Below are positions 8,336 through 18,735 of a stretch of DNA of 64,000 nt, one piece after another. Position 1 is the first letter of the stretch, and every line of letters starts with the position of its first letter. The position numbers were made by a program, and so were the translations under genes. The DNA comes from Frigoribacterium sp. JB110 (lineage in GTDB: Bacteria > Actinomycetota > Actinomycetes > Actinomycetales > Microbacteriaceae), in assembly GCF_900163665.1 (NCBI RefSeq), contig NZ_FUIA01000019.1, positions 310,001-374,000 on the forward strand, read 5' to 3'. The notes beneath the pieces were generated by a model that saw only the letters and a list, made by a program, of their open reading frames with translations, was not told the origin of the DNA and made no database searches.

Positions 8336-9742
8336 CTAGGCAGTCAGCGTCTTCCGGTAGTCCTGCGCCGCCGCACTGATCGGCGTGGGCGCGACCGTCA
8401 CCCTGATGGCCACCTGCTCGTGGGGTTCGACTTTGCCTGGACTGCGGCTGCCTCCGCCGTCCTCACCCCAGATCAGCGTGAGCTCGGTGCCGTCCTCGAT
8501 GGACTCGTCGATGCTGCCGAGCGACATCATCAGGCGCTCGCCGTAGCTGTACGCCGGGTAGGTGGCGTGCCCGACCAGCTCACCGTCTGAACCGAGCACC
8601 TTGTCGTAGTGCAGGCGACCCGTCGCCGCGACGGGCAGATCGATGTGCTTCGCCGTGGGGCCGTCGTGCACCAGACGGGCGTACACGTTCGCGAAATCCT
8701 CGGGGTTCCACACCAGGGTCACCTTGCGGCGATGCGGCTGTTCAGCGAGCTTCTCCAGCGCCTCACGGCCGACGAAGTCGTGGTCGAACTTGATGATGTG
8801 GCCGTAGTTCAGATCCCACGGCGTCGCATAGTAGTCCTCGACGTTCGACGAGTAGTAGCTGCCGCCGAGCGCCATGCGCGCCGACGCGCTCCGATCGGAG
8901 AGCCACTCGCGGTATCCCTTCAGCTCAGGGCTCGAGTACACGGCTGAGAAGGGCACCGCCCACCATCCGGACTCCATCACCGTGCTGAAGTACGCCAGTG
9001 ATCCGATCCGGCGCAGCCCGTGCTTCTTCCCCGCTTCGACGAGTGCTCGCTTGACGACGTCGCGATCCTCCCACGGCCCCGACAGCTCCAGCCCGTACAC
9101 GCCTCCCATACTGTGCCGCATGGCGCGGACGGGGCGGTCGGCGATCGATATCTCTCCCGCATTGAAGAACTTGATCTCGGGGAGCTCGCCTCCGTGCAGC
9201 TCGCTGAGCAGAGCGTACGCGTTCGGCCCCTCGATCTGGTACCGGTAGAAGTCGCGCTTCTTCTCTTCGTTCAGCGACCAGAGCGGGTCGAGCCTGGAGC
9301 TGACGTCGAGCTCACTGATCTCGACGTTGTACTCGACCCAGTCGGTCGTCGCAGGATTCCCGACCACCGCGAGATCGCCCTCGTCGAGGTAGTACAGAAT
9401 CGCATCCCCGATCACGTGCCCCTCCGGCGAGCAGGCGACGAACTGCTTCGCCTTGCCGACCGAGAAGGTCGCGAACGAGTTGATCGCGAGCGACTCGAGC
9501 AGCTTCACGGCATCCGGCCCCGTCACCCGGAGGCTGTGCATGTGATAGCTCTGGTCGTGCAGGGCGACGCCTTCCCGCCACGAGAGCTGCTCGTCGCGCC
9601 ACGTGGTGTACTCCTGGCGGACGCGGTCGTTCGGCATCATCACGCCGAAGATGTTGAGCGCGTTCTTGGGCGCAAGCGAGTAGAGATGGTCGACGATGCC
9701 CCGCGGGCCGTCGACGATCGACTGAAGGGTGTTCTCGGGCAC
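8336..9742 (-). CDS. GcvT-fold aminomethyltransferase/folate-dependent O-demethylase-like protein (LigM/DesA type)
   Basis: 468 residues from a GTG start preceded by GAGGAGG. The sequence has the GcvT fold (LHDQSYHMHSLRVTGPDAVKLLESL, residues about 61-84). Its length and overall form match the tetrahydrofolate-dependent vanillate/syringate O-demethylases (LigM, 471 residues) rather than the shorter glycine-cleavage T protein. It would pass a methyl group from a methoxy-aromatic to THF. No gcvH, gcvP, metF or ligH-like gene is adjacent, so the C1 unit must be handled elsewhere. Dimethylglycine-demethylase-like activity is the main alternative. Confidence 0.75.
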   Translation of the reverse strand: MPENTLQSIVDGPRGIVDHLYSLAPKNALNIFGVMMPNDRVRQEYTTWRDEQLSWREGVALHDQSYHMHSLRVTGPDAVKLLESLAINSFATFSVGKAKQFVACSPEGHVIGDAILYYLDEGDLAVVGNPATTDWVEYNVEISELDVSSRLDPLWSLNEEKKRDFYRYQIEGPNAYALLSELHGGELPEIKFFNAGEISIADRPVRAMRHSMGGVYGLELSGPWEDRDVVKRALVEAGKKHGLRRIGSLAYFSTVMESGWWAVPFSAVYSSPELKGYREWLSDRSASARMALGGSYYSSNVEDYYATPWDLNYGHIIKFDHDFVGREALEKLAEQPHRRKVTLVWNPEDFANVYARLVHDGPTAKHIDLPVAATGRLHYDKVLGSDGELVGHATYPAYSYGERLMMSLGSIDESIEDGTELTLIWGEDGGGSRSPGKVEPHEQVAIRVTVAPTPISAAAQDYRKTLTA

Positions 9743-9833
9743 GGCGTCCTCCTCATTGAGTAAGTTCTGCTGCTCCGACGGTAGGCGGTGCGCGCGCAGA
9801 TCGACGTGCGTTTCCCTTTGATCGGAAAAGCCG

Positions 9834-11039
9834 TCACTCGTCGCCGCGATCGCGCACGAAGGCGTCGAACCCGGGAATGGTGAAGCGCAGGCTCCCGTGC
9901 GCTGCGGGCTCGATGATCCCCTTGCTGATCAGCGATGCTCGGGCCACGCCCAAGTCACTGGAACGCACGCCCATGCGCTCGGCGATGTCGCGCCGCGCGA
10001 CGACGTCGCCTTCGAGCTCGGCCATCGCACGCATGAGACGACGCTCGTATCCCGTGGCGACGTCCCAGCGGGCCCCGAACATCGACCCCATCTGCGCATC
10101 GACCTCCGACGAGCTGCGCTCCACGTCTGACAGCGTGATCTCCCCGCCCGCCGCAGGGCGGGCTGTCTCCCACGCGGCGGCGCCGATGACCTGAAGCGCC
10201 TGCGGATAGCCGTCCGCGCGCGCCACGGCCGCGGAGATCGCCTCATCGCGCCAGGTGACGCCGAGTTGGCGCGCCGGCTCGACCAGCACTGCCTGGGACG
10301 TGTTCTCGTCGAGTTCAGAGAGGATCGTCTCGTGCGTGCGCTCTCCGAAGGTGGCGGCCCGGGTCAGCAGGCTCTTCGTCTGCGGCAGGCCCGCGCCGAC
10401 GACCACCAATGGGAACCGCTCGCGTTCTGCGTCCATGTTCTGAAACGCGTTCATCAGCAGTGCGACGTCGCGGAGCGCGGCCGGATCAGGGGAATGATCG
10501 CTCCCGCTTCGCGGATCGAGTGGAGCGTGCAGTTCGTCCAGCACGATCAGAAGGCCGGCTCCCCCGCGCTGACGCACCGCGTTCGACGCTTCGAACAGGA
10601 GGTCTTCGATGTCAGTGAGCGCCACGGCTGCGGACGCGTCGGTGTCGGCCGCAGGGCCGAACTTCGCTTCCACCGATGCGACGCCCAGGTGGAAGCGGAC
10701 GCCCAGTTCTTTGAACCGCTGGCGCGTGTGCGGCGAGTCCAGCACGTCGGCGCGTTCGAGGGCGCTGCGCACCTTCATCGCCAGGTCGCGCAGCACGGGC
10801 TGACGCTTCACTCCCACGGCCCAGACCACGACGAAGCCATCGGCGGCAGCCTGATCGGCCACGTCTCGCAGCAGCGAGGTCTTCCCCAGGCCCCGCGGCC
10901 CTGTCACGATGGTCAGCGGCCCCGCCATCTCGCCGAACGCGATCACCCGCGCCAGGCGGTCGCGCAGGGCTCGGCGCTCGTCATCGCGCCCGACGAACAC
11001 GCGCGGACGTCCTCCCGGGGTGTACGGATTCGGCAGCAT
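9834..11039 (-). CDS. AAA/STAND-type ATP-binding protein
   Basis: 401-residue ATPase. VFVGRDDERRAL at the N-terminus is typical of AAA_16/ORC-like NTPases. Walker A is GPRGLGKTS (47-55) and Walker B LLIVLDELH (163-171). The C-terminus reads as a winged-helix segment (DIAERMGVRSSDLGVARASL). It lies 87 bases downstream of the JetC gene in the place where JetD often sits, but has no visible Toprim nuclease. A perfect inverted repeat just upstream suggests its own promoter and regulator. It may be an accessory ATPase of the SMC system or an unrelated neighbour. Confidence 0.75.
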   Translation of the reverse strand: MLPNPYTPGGRPRVFVGRDDERRALRDRLARVIAFGEMAGPLTIVTGPRGLGKTSLLRDVADQAAADGFVVVWAVGVKRQPVLRDLAMKVRSALERADVLDSPHTRQRFKELGVRFHLGVASVEAKFGPAADTDASAAVALTDIEDLLFEASNAVRQRGGAGLLIVLDELHAPLDPRSGSDHSPDPAALRDVALLMNAFQNMDAERERFPLVVVGAGLPQTKSLLTRAATFGERTHETILSELDENTSQAVLVEPARQLGVTWRDEAISAAVARADGYPQALQVIGAAAWETARPAAGGEITLSDVERSSSEVDAQMGSMFGARWDVATGYERRLMRAMAELEGDVVARRDIAERMGVRSSDLGVARASLISKGIIEPAAHGSLRFTIPGFDAFVRDRGDE

Positions 11040-11049
11040 GCTCGCACCT

Positions 11050-11088
11050 TACATCGATTTATACATTGACGAAATATAAATCGATGTA
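11050..11088. promoter_or_regulatory. AT-rich 14-bp perfect inverted repeat, probable operator/promoter
   Basis: Arms TACATCGATTTATA (11050-11063) and TATAAATCGATGTA (11075-11088) pair without mismatch around an 11-base spacer. The repeat ends ten bases upstream of the ATPase start and is strikingly AT-rich against its surroundings. It probably binds a dimeric repressor, possibly the ATPase's own winged helix. On the minus strand it also supplies TATA-like sequence at -10 distance. Confidence 0.65.
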
Positions 11089-11126
11089 TGGCTCGGCAGT
11101 GCTCTCTCCCAGCGACGCTGCGCGCC

Positions 11127-14100
11127 TCACGCCTCGGGCAGACCCACCTTCGGCTTGGCCCACGAGCGCCCGCGCGTGTCCTTCAGGATGTCGTACTCCG
11201 CATCGACGTGGGGCTCGATCGCGCTGTACTTGTCGTTCGGTGCGCCGATCACGAGCTGGAACCCGAGGCCTCGCCACGCACCGATCGCGCGTTTGGTGAA
11301 GTGCGCGTCCGCTTTGATGAGCGCCTCGTCGAGGAACACCGGCGCGTACCGCGGGCGCTCCGCGTCGGCGTCGCCCAGTTGGTAGCGCAGCGCTGCCCCG
11401 ACGATGAACGCGATCAGCTCCTGCGACTCACCGCCCGATTTCTCGCCGATGTGGTCGTAGAGCGCGACGTGCTCTTTCGTGACCGCGTCGATCTTCTCGG
11501 CGCTCATTCTGACGTGGCCGCGCACATCGACGAGATCGGCGAAATCGGGCGACGTGCGCCGGATTCGCGCGATCAGCCTGGCCATCCGGTCGTAGATCTG
11601 CTCGCGTTCGTCTTCGCTCGCCGCGTCTGCGATCAGCGATCGGACCTCTCGCAGCTCGCGCCTGAACCGGCGCCGCACCTCGGACGATGTCTCGCGCGCG
11701 ACGATCTGCAGTCGATGGGCGTCGTCGTAGAACGGAAGCTCCTGCATGATGCGGTTGACGGGTTCGATGCGCTCCCGGATCTCGCGGAGCGCACGCCCGA
11801 GCGCGGAGTCGAGATTGGTGAGGTCGTTGCCTGAGAGGTTGACCAGGCTCTCCCTCCACTCGTCCTCCAATTCGTGCAGTCCGCTCGTCTCGAGTTCGGC
11901 GAGGATGCGCTCGAAGTCCGAGAAGGCGCCTTCGGGGTCAGCCGTCAGGTTCGGGTTCGGCCACGCCTCGAGGAATCCCTCCAGCGTGCGGCGCAATGCG
12001 TCGCGCTGGTCGGCGAGAGTCGTCTGCGCGGTCGCCTGGTCCCCGATCAGCTGCTTCGCCGCCGTCGAGAGTGCGGCATCGAACCGTTCCAGCTCCACGG
12101 CACGGGTCGTCGATTCCTGCCCAGCGGGCGGCGCGAATCGGTCGTCGAGATAGGCGCGCTGGGCGTCGGTGAGCTCGCGCTCCGCCTGTGTCGCCTCGTC
12201 GATGCGCTGCTGCGCCTCATCGACCTCGTCGGTGATCGCGGCCCAGCGCTGCGCGATGCGCTCCTGCTCGGCGCGGGCTCGGCCGGTGTGCTCCTGCAGC
12301 GACTGGAGCTTCTTCTTCGCCGCACGGATCTGGCGCTGCAGGTCCTGCACCTTCGGATTGTCCACCGTGACCTCATCGATGACCGCGGCCCACCGATCCC
12401 GCTCGCCGCTGACGGCGACGACGTCGATCTCGCTCCACGCGAGCTCCCGAATCCGGCTGTATGCGGTGAGGCGTGAGTCGAGCTCGTCGAGCGCCGCGGC
12501 CGCGGCGAGCTCGACCTGCTTCTGATCGGCGAGGCGGGCGCGCGTCGCATCGAGGCTGCGGCTGATGCCCGCCATGCGTCGCCGGTTCGAGAAGCCCAGC
12601 ACATTCGCCCTGCCGTGTCCGCCGTGCGCGCCGCGGCTGCCGTTCGACATCTGCCCGGCGATGGTGAGCGCCGACGGATGGGCGTCGAGCTCTTCAGGCG
12701 AGTCGACGCACACGAAGCCGAACTGGCGCTCCAGACGATCCTGCAGCCAGCCGACGAAGGGAGATTCCCGGTAGTCGAGTCGGCCGGGCAGCGTCGCCGG
12801 ATCGAGGCTGCGGGCATCGCCGAGGTCGGACTCCGCACCCTCGTAGCGCACCCGTACGGGCGTGCGCACGCGGTTGATCGCGGTGCGGAACGCGGCCAGG
12901 CTGCGCCGGTCGATCAGAAGCGTCGTCGCGAACCCGCCGAGAGCCAGCCCCACGGCCTCGCTCCACGGCTCGAATTCGGTGCGCACCTCGATCAGCTCGC
13001 CCACGAAGGGCAGATCCTCCGGCGCCAGACCGGCCGCGTTCGCGAGCGCTTCCCGGGAGTCGTGCAGCGCCTGCGGGATGCTGTCGGCACGGTCCCTCGC
13101 TCGTCGTGCGTCCTCCTCGAGTGCCGCGACCTCCCGTTCGATCTCGCGGGAGGCGCCGCGCGCCTCGGCATAGGCTTCGCGCGCCGCGCGCTTGAGATCC
13201 GGATCGTCGAGCGCCTCAGCGGCTTCCGTCTGGAGCGCGGCGAAGGCACGAGCGGAGGCGACGTCGATGCCGAGCTGTGCGACCGTCTCATCGAAGCGTG
13301 CGCGCTCAGCCTCGACCTTCGCCGTGCGCCGCTCGGCCTCGCGCAGCTCCCGCTCGGCGGTGTGCAGGCGATCGCCGCCCGCACCCCGGAGCACCTCGGC
13401 GAGCCCGTCGCGCTCCGATTCCGCCGCCGCGGCCAGCGCTTCCTGCTCGTTCACCACATCATCGGCCTCGCGCTTGGCGCGCTGCAGCTCCCGTTCGGTC
13501 TCGCGAAGAAGCCCGAGGCGCTTGTCGTCTCGCCAGAGCGAGGCGATCGATTCCGGATCGGAGAACACCCCGATCTCGTCGATCAGTCGCAGCCGCTCCG
13601 CCGATTCCTCGATCCTCTCGCGCATGCCCCGGATGGGCGTCAGCGCACGCACCTGCTTGCGTGCCGTGATCATGCGCTCCTTGGTCGCATCGAGCTCGTC
13701 GAAGTGGCTCACGACAGCGTCGGCGGTGGTCAGCGTCTCGGGTTCGGAGAGCACCATGCGCTTGTACAGGTCGTCGACGGTGGTGATCTGCTGCCCCGCC
13801 TGGATCCGCGCCAGCAGACTCATCGCCTTCGTGCCGGCGCCGGCCGCGCCGATGCCGAGGGCGGAATGCAGTCGCGCGGTGAACTCCCGCTCGGTGGCCA
13901 CGGTCTCGAGCCCTGCCTGACGCACCGCGTGATCTGCGAGACGACGCTCCGCCGCGTCCTCTAGAGCCGTGACGTCGAACGGGCCATCGATCGTGGCGCG
14001 CACGCGCACCGTGTCGTCGATGGTGCGGGCGGCAGCCGGGATGTACCAGGCACGCACGGCGCTGAACTGCGAGCCGTCGTAGTCGGTCCAGGTCATGGCG

Positions 14101-14480
14101 ACGGCGGTCCATGTATCGGCGCCGTCGCCGCGGAGCACCCGCATCTGGGTGCCGTTCTCGGTGCGCGATTCGTCGATCTTGCCGCGACCGTAGGACAGGA
14201 TGTTGCGCTGGTCCTCACCGCGGGGGCGACCGGTGACGCCGCCGTTGGACGCACCGTTGAACGGCGTCGTGTGCGGCATCATCAGCGCGATGTAGGCGTC
14301 CATCAGCGTCGACTTGCCTGATCCGGATCCGCCGACCAGCAGCGTCGCCCGCGGCGAGAACCGCACTCGGTGCGCACCGTCGTATCCGCCCCAGTTCACC
14401 AGCTGAAGCTCGTCGGCGACCCACTGCTGGCCGCGGGACTCGGCGGGGATCATCCCGAACAGTGTGTCGAGCATGGTCAC
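11127..14480 (-). CDS. jetC: SMC-like ATPase of a Wadjet/Mks-type condensin (JetC/MksB-like)
   Basis: 1117 residues from the GTG at 14480, which has GAGGAGG seven bases upstream and overlaps the jetB stop as GTGA; a longer frame to 14516 is less likely. Walker A is GGSGSGKS (50-57). Two long charged coiled-coil stretches surround a central hinge-like region (roughly 490-640). The C-terminal head has the signature KSGGESQEL and Walker B PVFLDEAL. JetC is the loop-extruding motor of Wadjet, which restricts circular plasmids. The operon order JetA-JetB-JetC is standard. Confidence 0.9.
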   Translation of the reverse strand: MTMLDTLFGMIPAESRGQQWVADELQLVNWGGYDGAHRVRFSPRATLLVGGSGSGKSTLMDAYIALMMPHTTPFNGASNGGVTGRPRGEDQRNILSYGRGKIDESRTENGTQMRVLRGDGADTWTAVAMTWTDYDGSQFSAVRAWYIPAAARTIDDTVRVRATIDGPFDVTALEDAAERRLADHAVRQAGLETVATEREFTARLHSALGIGAAGAGTKAMSLLARIQAGQQITTVDDLYKRMVLSEPETLTTADAVVSHFDELDATKERMITARKQVRALTPIRGMRERIEESAERLRLIDEIGVFSDPESIASLWRDDKRLGLLRETERELQRAKREADDVVNEQEALAAAAESERDGLAEVLRGAGGDRLHTAERELREAERRTAKVEAERARFDETVAQLGIDVASARAFAALQTEAAEALDDPDLKRAAREAYAEARGASREIEREVAALEEDARRARDRADSIPQALHDSREALANAAGLAPEDLPFVGELIEVRTEFEPWSEAVGLALGGFATTLLIDRRSLAAFRTAINRVRTPVRVRYEGAESDLGDARSLDPATLPGRLDYRESPFVGWLQDRLERQFGFVCVDSPEELDAHPSALTIAGQMSNGSRGAHGGHGRANVLGFSNRRRMAGISRSLDATRARLADQKQVELAAAAALDELDSRLTAYSRIRELAWSEIDVVAVSGERDRWAAVIDEVTVDNPKVQDLQRQIRAAKKKLQSLQEHTGRARAEQERIAQRWAAITDEVDEAQQRIDEATQAERELTDAQRAYLDDRFAPPAGQESTTRAVELERFDAALSTAAKQLIGDQATAQTTLADQRDALRRTLEGFLEAWPNPNLTADPEGAFSDFERILAELETSGLHELEDEWRESLVNLSGNDLTNLDSALGRALREIRERIEPVNRIMQELPFYDDAHRLQIVARETSSEVRRRFRRELREVRSLIADAASEDEREQIYDRMARLIARIRRTSPDFADLVDVRGHVRMSAEKIDAVTKEHVALYDHIGEKSGGESQELIAFIVGAALRYQLGDADAERPRYAPVFLDEALIKADAHFTKRAIGAWRGLGFQLVIGAPNDKYSAIEPHVDAEYDILKDTRGRSWAKPKVGLPEA

Positions 14481-15133
14481 GATGCGGCCTCCTCTGAGTT
14501 CTCGGCGCGCAGCCACGAAGCAAGCTCGCGCAGTCGATCGGCGCTGAGCACGATCTCCACGAGCGGGCTGATCAGGAAGCGGCCCTCCGACTCCTCCTCA
14601 ACGATGCCCTCCTGGCGCAGACGCGCCAGCGCGCCCCTGACGGCGCGCTGTCTGCGGGCGAGATCACCGTCCGTGTCGGTGAAGTAGCTGAGCACGGTCT
14701 GCTCGACCTCCTCCACGTCGACGCGGGCCTGTCTCTCCCCCGCGGTCGACTCGCGCTGGTAGACGGTGCGCAGATACACGAGCACGAGAGTCTCAGCGCG
14801 CGAGTACGCCTCGTCGCGCAGCAGAATCGGCACGTCGAGCTCGTCGGATCGCACCTGCTGTTTGTACGCGATCCCGCGCGATGTGTCGACGATGAGGCGC
14901 ACGAACAGGTCGTGCAGGCGCGACTCCACCAGCTGCTGGTTCTCGATCAGCACCGACCAGTCCTCCTTGCTGCGCTCGGCGAGGAGATAGCGGCGCTGCA
15001 GCAGCCGCACCAGCACGCGGCGCACCTCGGGGGCGAGCGCCCCGCGGTCGCCCGCAAAGCACTCGTCGGGGTCGCTCTCCATCGGCACGGGCGCGATGAA
15101 GGCGTCGTTCTCTGCGGCGGCGGTGTCAGTCAT
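14477..15133 (-). CDS. jetB: DUF4194 protein, JetB/MksE-like condensin subunit
   Basis: 218 residues, with a winged-helix-rich kite-like fold suggested by the Leu/Arg periodicity. In Wadjet the JetB dimer binds the JetA kleisin and the JetC neck. The start overlaps the end of jetA by eight bases and the stop overlaps the jetC start by four, so the three subunits are translationally coupled. Assignment rests on position and on general resemblance to DUF4194. Confidence 0.85.
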   Translation of the reverse strand: MTDTAAAENDAFIAPVPMESDPDECFAGDRGALAPEVRRVLVRLLQRRYLLAERSKEDWSVLIENQQLVESRLHDLFVRLIVDTSRGIAYKQQVRSDELDVPILLRDEAYSRAETLVLVYLRTVYQRESTAGERQARVDVEEVEQTVLSYFTDTDGDLARRQRAVRGALARLRQEGIVEEESEGRFLISPLVEIVLSADRLRELASWLRAENSEEAAS

Positions 15134-16592
15134 CGTCTGCGTCCTTCACGGTGCGGGCGGTCACGGAGCCGAACGCGAAGCGGCGGCGCGTGCCGTCAGG
15201 GCGGAGAGCCTCGACGATCGACACGTCACCGCCGTCGGTCATGCCGTTGCGGTGGGCGATCTCGAGCAGGCCGACCAGGTCGACCGGGCGGCGGTTCGAC
15301 GCGCCGGTGAACGCGTCGCCGAGGTCGAATGCGCCATCGAAGGCGGAGACGTAGGCTTCCAGTTCGTCGTACATCGGGCCGCCCCAGTCGCGAGTGTCGG
15401 CGTCGAGGAACTCCGCGTCGGCATCGCCGAGCGCGAGCGGCTCGGGCGTACGAGGCGGCCGCGGGTCGGACAGGGTCTGGCGCAGGTGGCCGATGCCGGC
15501 CGCCGGCAGGCTGCGCAGCGGCTCGACGCGATCGGCGGCGCGCGACGACGACATCCACGTCTGCATACCGCTCATCACCTCGCGCAGCAGTTCGTCGACC
15601 TCGCGGTCGCGCACGGGGTCATGCGTGCGCACCTGGGCGGTGACCACGTGCGACGCGCGCCGCTGCGCCGTGAGCACGTCGGCGACGCCCTGTTCGACGC
15701 GCTTGGCGATCGCGTGCAGCTCGCCGCGCTGGTCCGCCGCGAGCAGTCGGGAGAACGGCTGCGCCAGCAGATCGTGCACCTGGACGGTGAGCTGGTCGAT
15801 GTGCTCCGGATCGCCGATCAGCCCCAGCGCGCCGACGAAGGCGCGACCCTCCGGCGTCTGCTGCATGATGTGCTGGCCGCGGTGCAGGTATTCGCGCAGC
15901 ACGTCGCCGGTCGGCCTGATGTCGCGGCGCAGCTCTGCGACGACGTCGCGCTGCATCGCCTGGATGGATTCCGCCACGCGGGAGAAGTCGGCAGGCAGTT
16001 CGCGGGAGAGGTGGAGCACGTTCTCCGCCTCCTCCAGCAGCTGCTCGTCGTCTACGGGTTCGACCTCGCCGCGCATCAGCCGATCGATCTCGGCGTCGAT
16101 CTCGGCGCGCTCCGCCGTGAGCCTGGCGATCCGGACATTCGGGTCGGTCTCGGCATCCTGTGTGAGCTGGTCGACGGAGTCGAGCAGAGTGCGCACGCGC
16201 GATCTCGATACGCGAGCGCGGCCGCCGCCCGTCCGTCCCGCGATCTCGAGCGCACCGACTGCCTGGGCCGACAGGCGGTAGACCTCCTGCGCGTCCTCGA
16301 TCTGCGGCACGAGCCATCCGACGCGCACCCAGTAGCGGCAGATGTCGCGGCCGCCGCCAGCGGGAACCCGCCGCTCCCCCTCGTCGTAGCCGGCCCCGCG
16401 CAGCTCGTCAGCGATCTCTCCGACCTCGACGTGCGCGTCCGCCACGGCAACGGCCGGACGATCGACGGTGAAGACCAGCGAGAGCGCCGTCACGACGAAC
16501 GGCGCGTACCGACCGTGCAACAGGTCCAGCGTCGGGTTCCGGAACGCCGCAGCCGCACGCTGGTAGGCGGTCTCGGAACGCGAAGAGGTCAT
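15126..16592 (-). CDS. jetA: DUF3375 protein, JetA/MksF-like kleisin subunit
   Basis: 488-residue first gene of the SMC operon. The sequence is largely helical, with an N-terminal winged-helix-like part, a central coiled region (about 140-230) and a C-terminal domain, matching the kleisin JetA. It bridges the JetC heads. No JetD-like gene lies upstream: the next gene is a hydrolase in the same direction, 42 bases away. The absence of the plasmid-cleaving subunit at either end is the notable point. Confidence 0.87.
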   Translation of the reverse strand: MTSSRSETAYQRAAAAFRNPTLDLLHGRYAPFVVTALSLVFTVDRPAVAVADAHVEVGEIADELRGAGYDEGERRVPAGGGRDICRYWVRVGWLVPQIEDAQEVYRLSAQAVGALEIAGRTGGGRARVSRSRVRTLLDSVDQLTQDAETDPNVRIARLTAERAEIDAEIDRLMRGEVEPVDDEQLLEEAENVLHLSRELPADFSRVAESIQAMQRDVVAELRRDIRPTGDVLREYLHRGQHIMQQTPEGRAFVGALGLIGDPEHIDQLTVQVHDLLAQPFSRLLAADQRGELHAIAKRVEQGVADVLTAQRRASHVVTAQVRTHDPVRDREVDELLREVMSGMQTWMSSSRAADRVEPLRSLPAAGIGHLRQTLSDPRPPRTPEPLALGDADAEFLDADTRDWGGPMYDELEAYVSAFDGAFDLGDAFTGASNRRPVDLVGLLEIAHRNGMTDGGDVSIVEALRPDGTRRRFAFGSVTARTVKDADDD

Positions 16593-16634
16593 CCTCCCCA
16601 GATTACCGGTGTCGGCACGGGCCCGCGATCAGCG

Positions 16635-17567
16635 TCAGCCGATTGCGTCCTCGACGAACAGCACGAGCTCCGCGGCCACGTCGTCGCGCGTCTCCGGTTC
16701 GTTGTGCACCTCGTGGCGGAAGCCCGGGTACACGACCGTGCGCACATCGGTGGTTCCGCTGCGCACCAGGCGGTTGGCGACGTGATACGCGCCCTCGCCG
16801 AAGTTCGTCACCGGGTCCTGGTCACCCGCGAGGATGAGGACGGGCAGATCGGCGCGGATGGTGTCGTACCACTCCGGCGCGTTGGCCGAGTCGTACAGTC
16901 CGGCGAAGCCGCGCAGGAAGCGCACCGACATCGGGGCCCCGAAGTTGTTCAGCGGGTCGATGCCGTGGTCGCGCACGACGTCCGCGTCCCTGGCGACCCA
17001 ATCGGTGGGGCCGGCGCCGTCGCCGTAGCGATCGAGGAAGCCGTCGAACAGCTGTCCGACCAGCTCCTCCGATGCCGGGGCGTCGTCGCCGTCGGCCGCG
17101 ACGAGTGCGCCGCGATCCAGCACGTTCTCCATGCCGTGCATCTGCGCGGCGATTCCGCACAGCGCCAGACCGTCGAGCCCGGCGTCCTCCCCCGAGGCGA
17201 GCGCTCGAGCGATCATCGAGCCCCACGAGTGGCCGAACACGACGTACGGCAGGTCGGGATGCCGCTCACGGACCAGCCTCTGAAGCGTGCGCTCGTCCTC
17301 CACGACGGTCGTTGCGGCATCCGCACCGGCGTCGGCCCACACGCCGGAGAGCATCGCCGTGCGGCCGTGCCCGGCATGGTCGTCCGCAGCGACCACGAAG
17401 CCCGCATCGAGCAGCACATCGATGAGCGGCAGGTAGCGCCGGGAATGCTCGCCGAGGCCGTGCACGATCTGCACGATCGCCCTGGCAGGGCGGGTGGGCT
17501 CGTAGATCCAGCCCTGAATCGTGTCACGCGCATTGTGCGATGCGAACTCGACCTCGTGAAGTGCCAT
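16635..17567 (-). CDS. Alpha/beta hydrolase, monoacylglycerol lipase-like
   Basis: 310 residues from the ATG at 17567, preceded by AAGGGGACG. Oxyanion-side motif HGLGEHSRRY, nucleophile elbow GHSWGS (Ser114), acid in AGDQDPVT and catalytic His in GFRHEVHNE: the full triad of the serine-aminopeptidase S33/monoglyceride lipase family. No secretion signal is seen, so it is probably a cytosolic esterase or lysophospholipase. It sits upstream of jetA on the same strand but is probably unrelated to it. Confidence 0.9.
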   Translation of the reverse strand: MALHEVEFASHNARDTIQGWIYEPTRPARAIVQIVHGLGEHSRRYLPLIDVLLDAGFVVAADDHAGHGRTAMLSGVWADAGADAATTVVEDERTLQRLVRERHPDLPYVVFGHSWGSMIARALASGEDAGLDGLALCGIAAQMHGMENVLDRGALVAADGDDAPASEELVGQLFDGFLDRYGDGAGPTDWVARDADVVRDHGIDPLNNFGAPMSVRFLRGFAGLYDSANAPEWYDTIRADLPVLILAGDQDPVTNFGEGAYHVANRLVRSGTTDVRTVVYPGFRHEVHNEPETRDDVAAELVLFVEDAIG

Positions 17568-17749
17568 CACGTCCCCTTCATCCTGCTCCGCCTCGGTGCG
17601 AAGTCGTCGCCATGCTACCCACCACCGCACTGGCGAGCGCCCGGATTCGGGCCCCGGATGCACGAACGTGCGCGCCTCGGACGGGCATCCCCCGAAGTGC
17701 ATGTCCCGTTCACCCGTTCGCCACGCACCAGCGCTACCGTGTGCACAGG

Positions 17750-18685
17750 ATGACGACCGGCGACCCGCAGACTCGGTTCGGCGCGGCCCCTCCCGCTTGG
17801 GACACGCGGCCGCTGACCGAAGTCGTCTCGTCCGACACGGCCCGCGAGTACGAGCTCCGGATGCGGGCGGCAGGCGCCCTGCCTCTCGCCGACTCGCGCT
17901 CCGGCCGCGCGATTCTGCTGACGGCGCAGATCATCGCGCTCGTGCTGACCACGGTCTTCGCCGTGTACTTCGGCCTGGGTCTGGTCGCCTCGATCGTCTT
18001 CGACGACTTGACTGCGGCGCTGTGGAACGGCCTCGTGCTCCTGGGTCTCGTGGTCGCGGCGGTTCTCCTCGTCGCAGCACTGATCCGTCGACGACGCGTC
18101 GACGACACCCGCTACCGCCTGGCGAGTTTCGCCCATGTCAATCGACTCTGGTATTCGCCCGCGGCGTCTCCGCCCGTGCCCAGCGCCGTCCTGGCTCATC
18201 AGTCGACCGGCGAACTGACCGATCTGTTCAGCACGTCAGTGCCGGTGAACGCGTTCATCGCGAACTGCGCCTTCCGAGATCTCGATGTGCCAGAAGGTGC
18301 GCTCCGCGCCTACGGATACGCCGCGGTTCAGCTGCGCAGCGGTCGCAGCCGATTCCTGCTGCGCGTGATCCTGCCGCCCCTCACGAAGGGACGCCTGTCG
18401 CTCCCGAGCCGCGCTTGGTCTCGGGTCGATCGCCCTGGTTGGCATCTTCACGGCTATTCGCTCCACCTGCCCTCGGGCACCCGCGATGTCACGGACATCC
18501 GATTCCCGCAGGCACTTGCCGCCGTCATCGCTTCCTCACCGTTCCCGATCGAGGCGGTCGAGGTGCACGGCCCGTGGCTGGTCCTCGTCGCCCGCGAGCC
18601 GCTCGTGGAAGCCGACCCCGCACGTTGGATGCAGCTGCAGCAACTACTGGCTGTCATCCGGGACCTCGACGACGGACGACGCTGA
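17750..18685 (+). CDS. Hypothetical membrane protein
   Basis: 311 residues from the ATG at 17750 (an in-frame GTG at 17741 is possible). Two adjacent membrane helices (about residues 60-115) are followed by an RRRR stop-transfer and a soluble C-terminal domain of roughly 190 residues. The topology resembles small bacterial proteins with a cytoplasmic sensor-like tail, but I do not recognise the family. It is followed directly by the VapBC-like pair on the other strand. Confidence 0.75.
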   Translation: MTTGDPQTRFGAAPPAWDTRPLTEVVSSDTAREYELRMRAAGALPLADSRSGRAILLTAQIIALVLTTVFAVYFGLGLVASIVFDDLTAALWNGLVLLGLVVAAVLLVAALIRRRRVDDTRYRLASFAHVNRLWYSPAASPPVPSAVLAHQSTGELTDLFSTSVPVNAFIANCAFRDLDVPEGALRAYGYAAVQLRSGRSRFLLRVILPPLTKGRLSLPSRAWSRVDRPGWHLHGYSLHLPSGTRDVTDIRFPQALAAVIASSPFPIEAVEVHGPWLVLVAREPLVEADPARWMQLQQLLAVIRDLDDGRR

Positions 18686-18735
18686 CGAGGCTGTTCGCAC
18701 GGCGATGACGCGCGATCGCCTCGGCCCTGTCGTGC

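Noticed and set aside
15096..17753. 885-codon plus-strand frame opposite jetA and the hydrolase
   Set aside because: It spans two genes and the gap between them on the other strand, with an Arg/Ala/His-rich composition typical of antisense frames.
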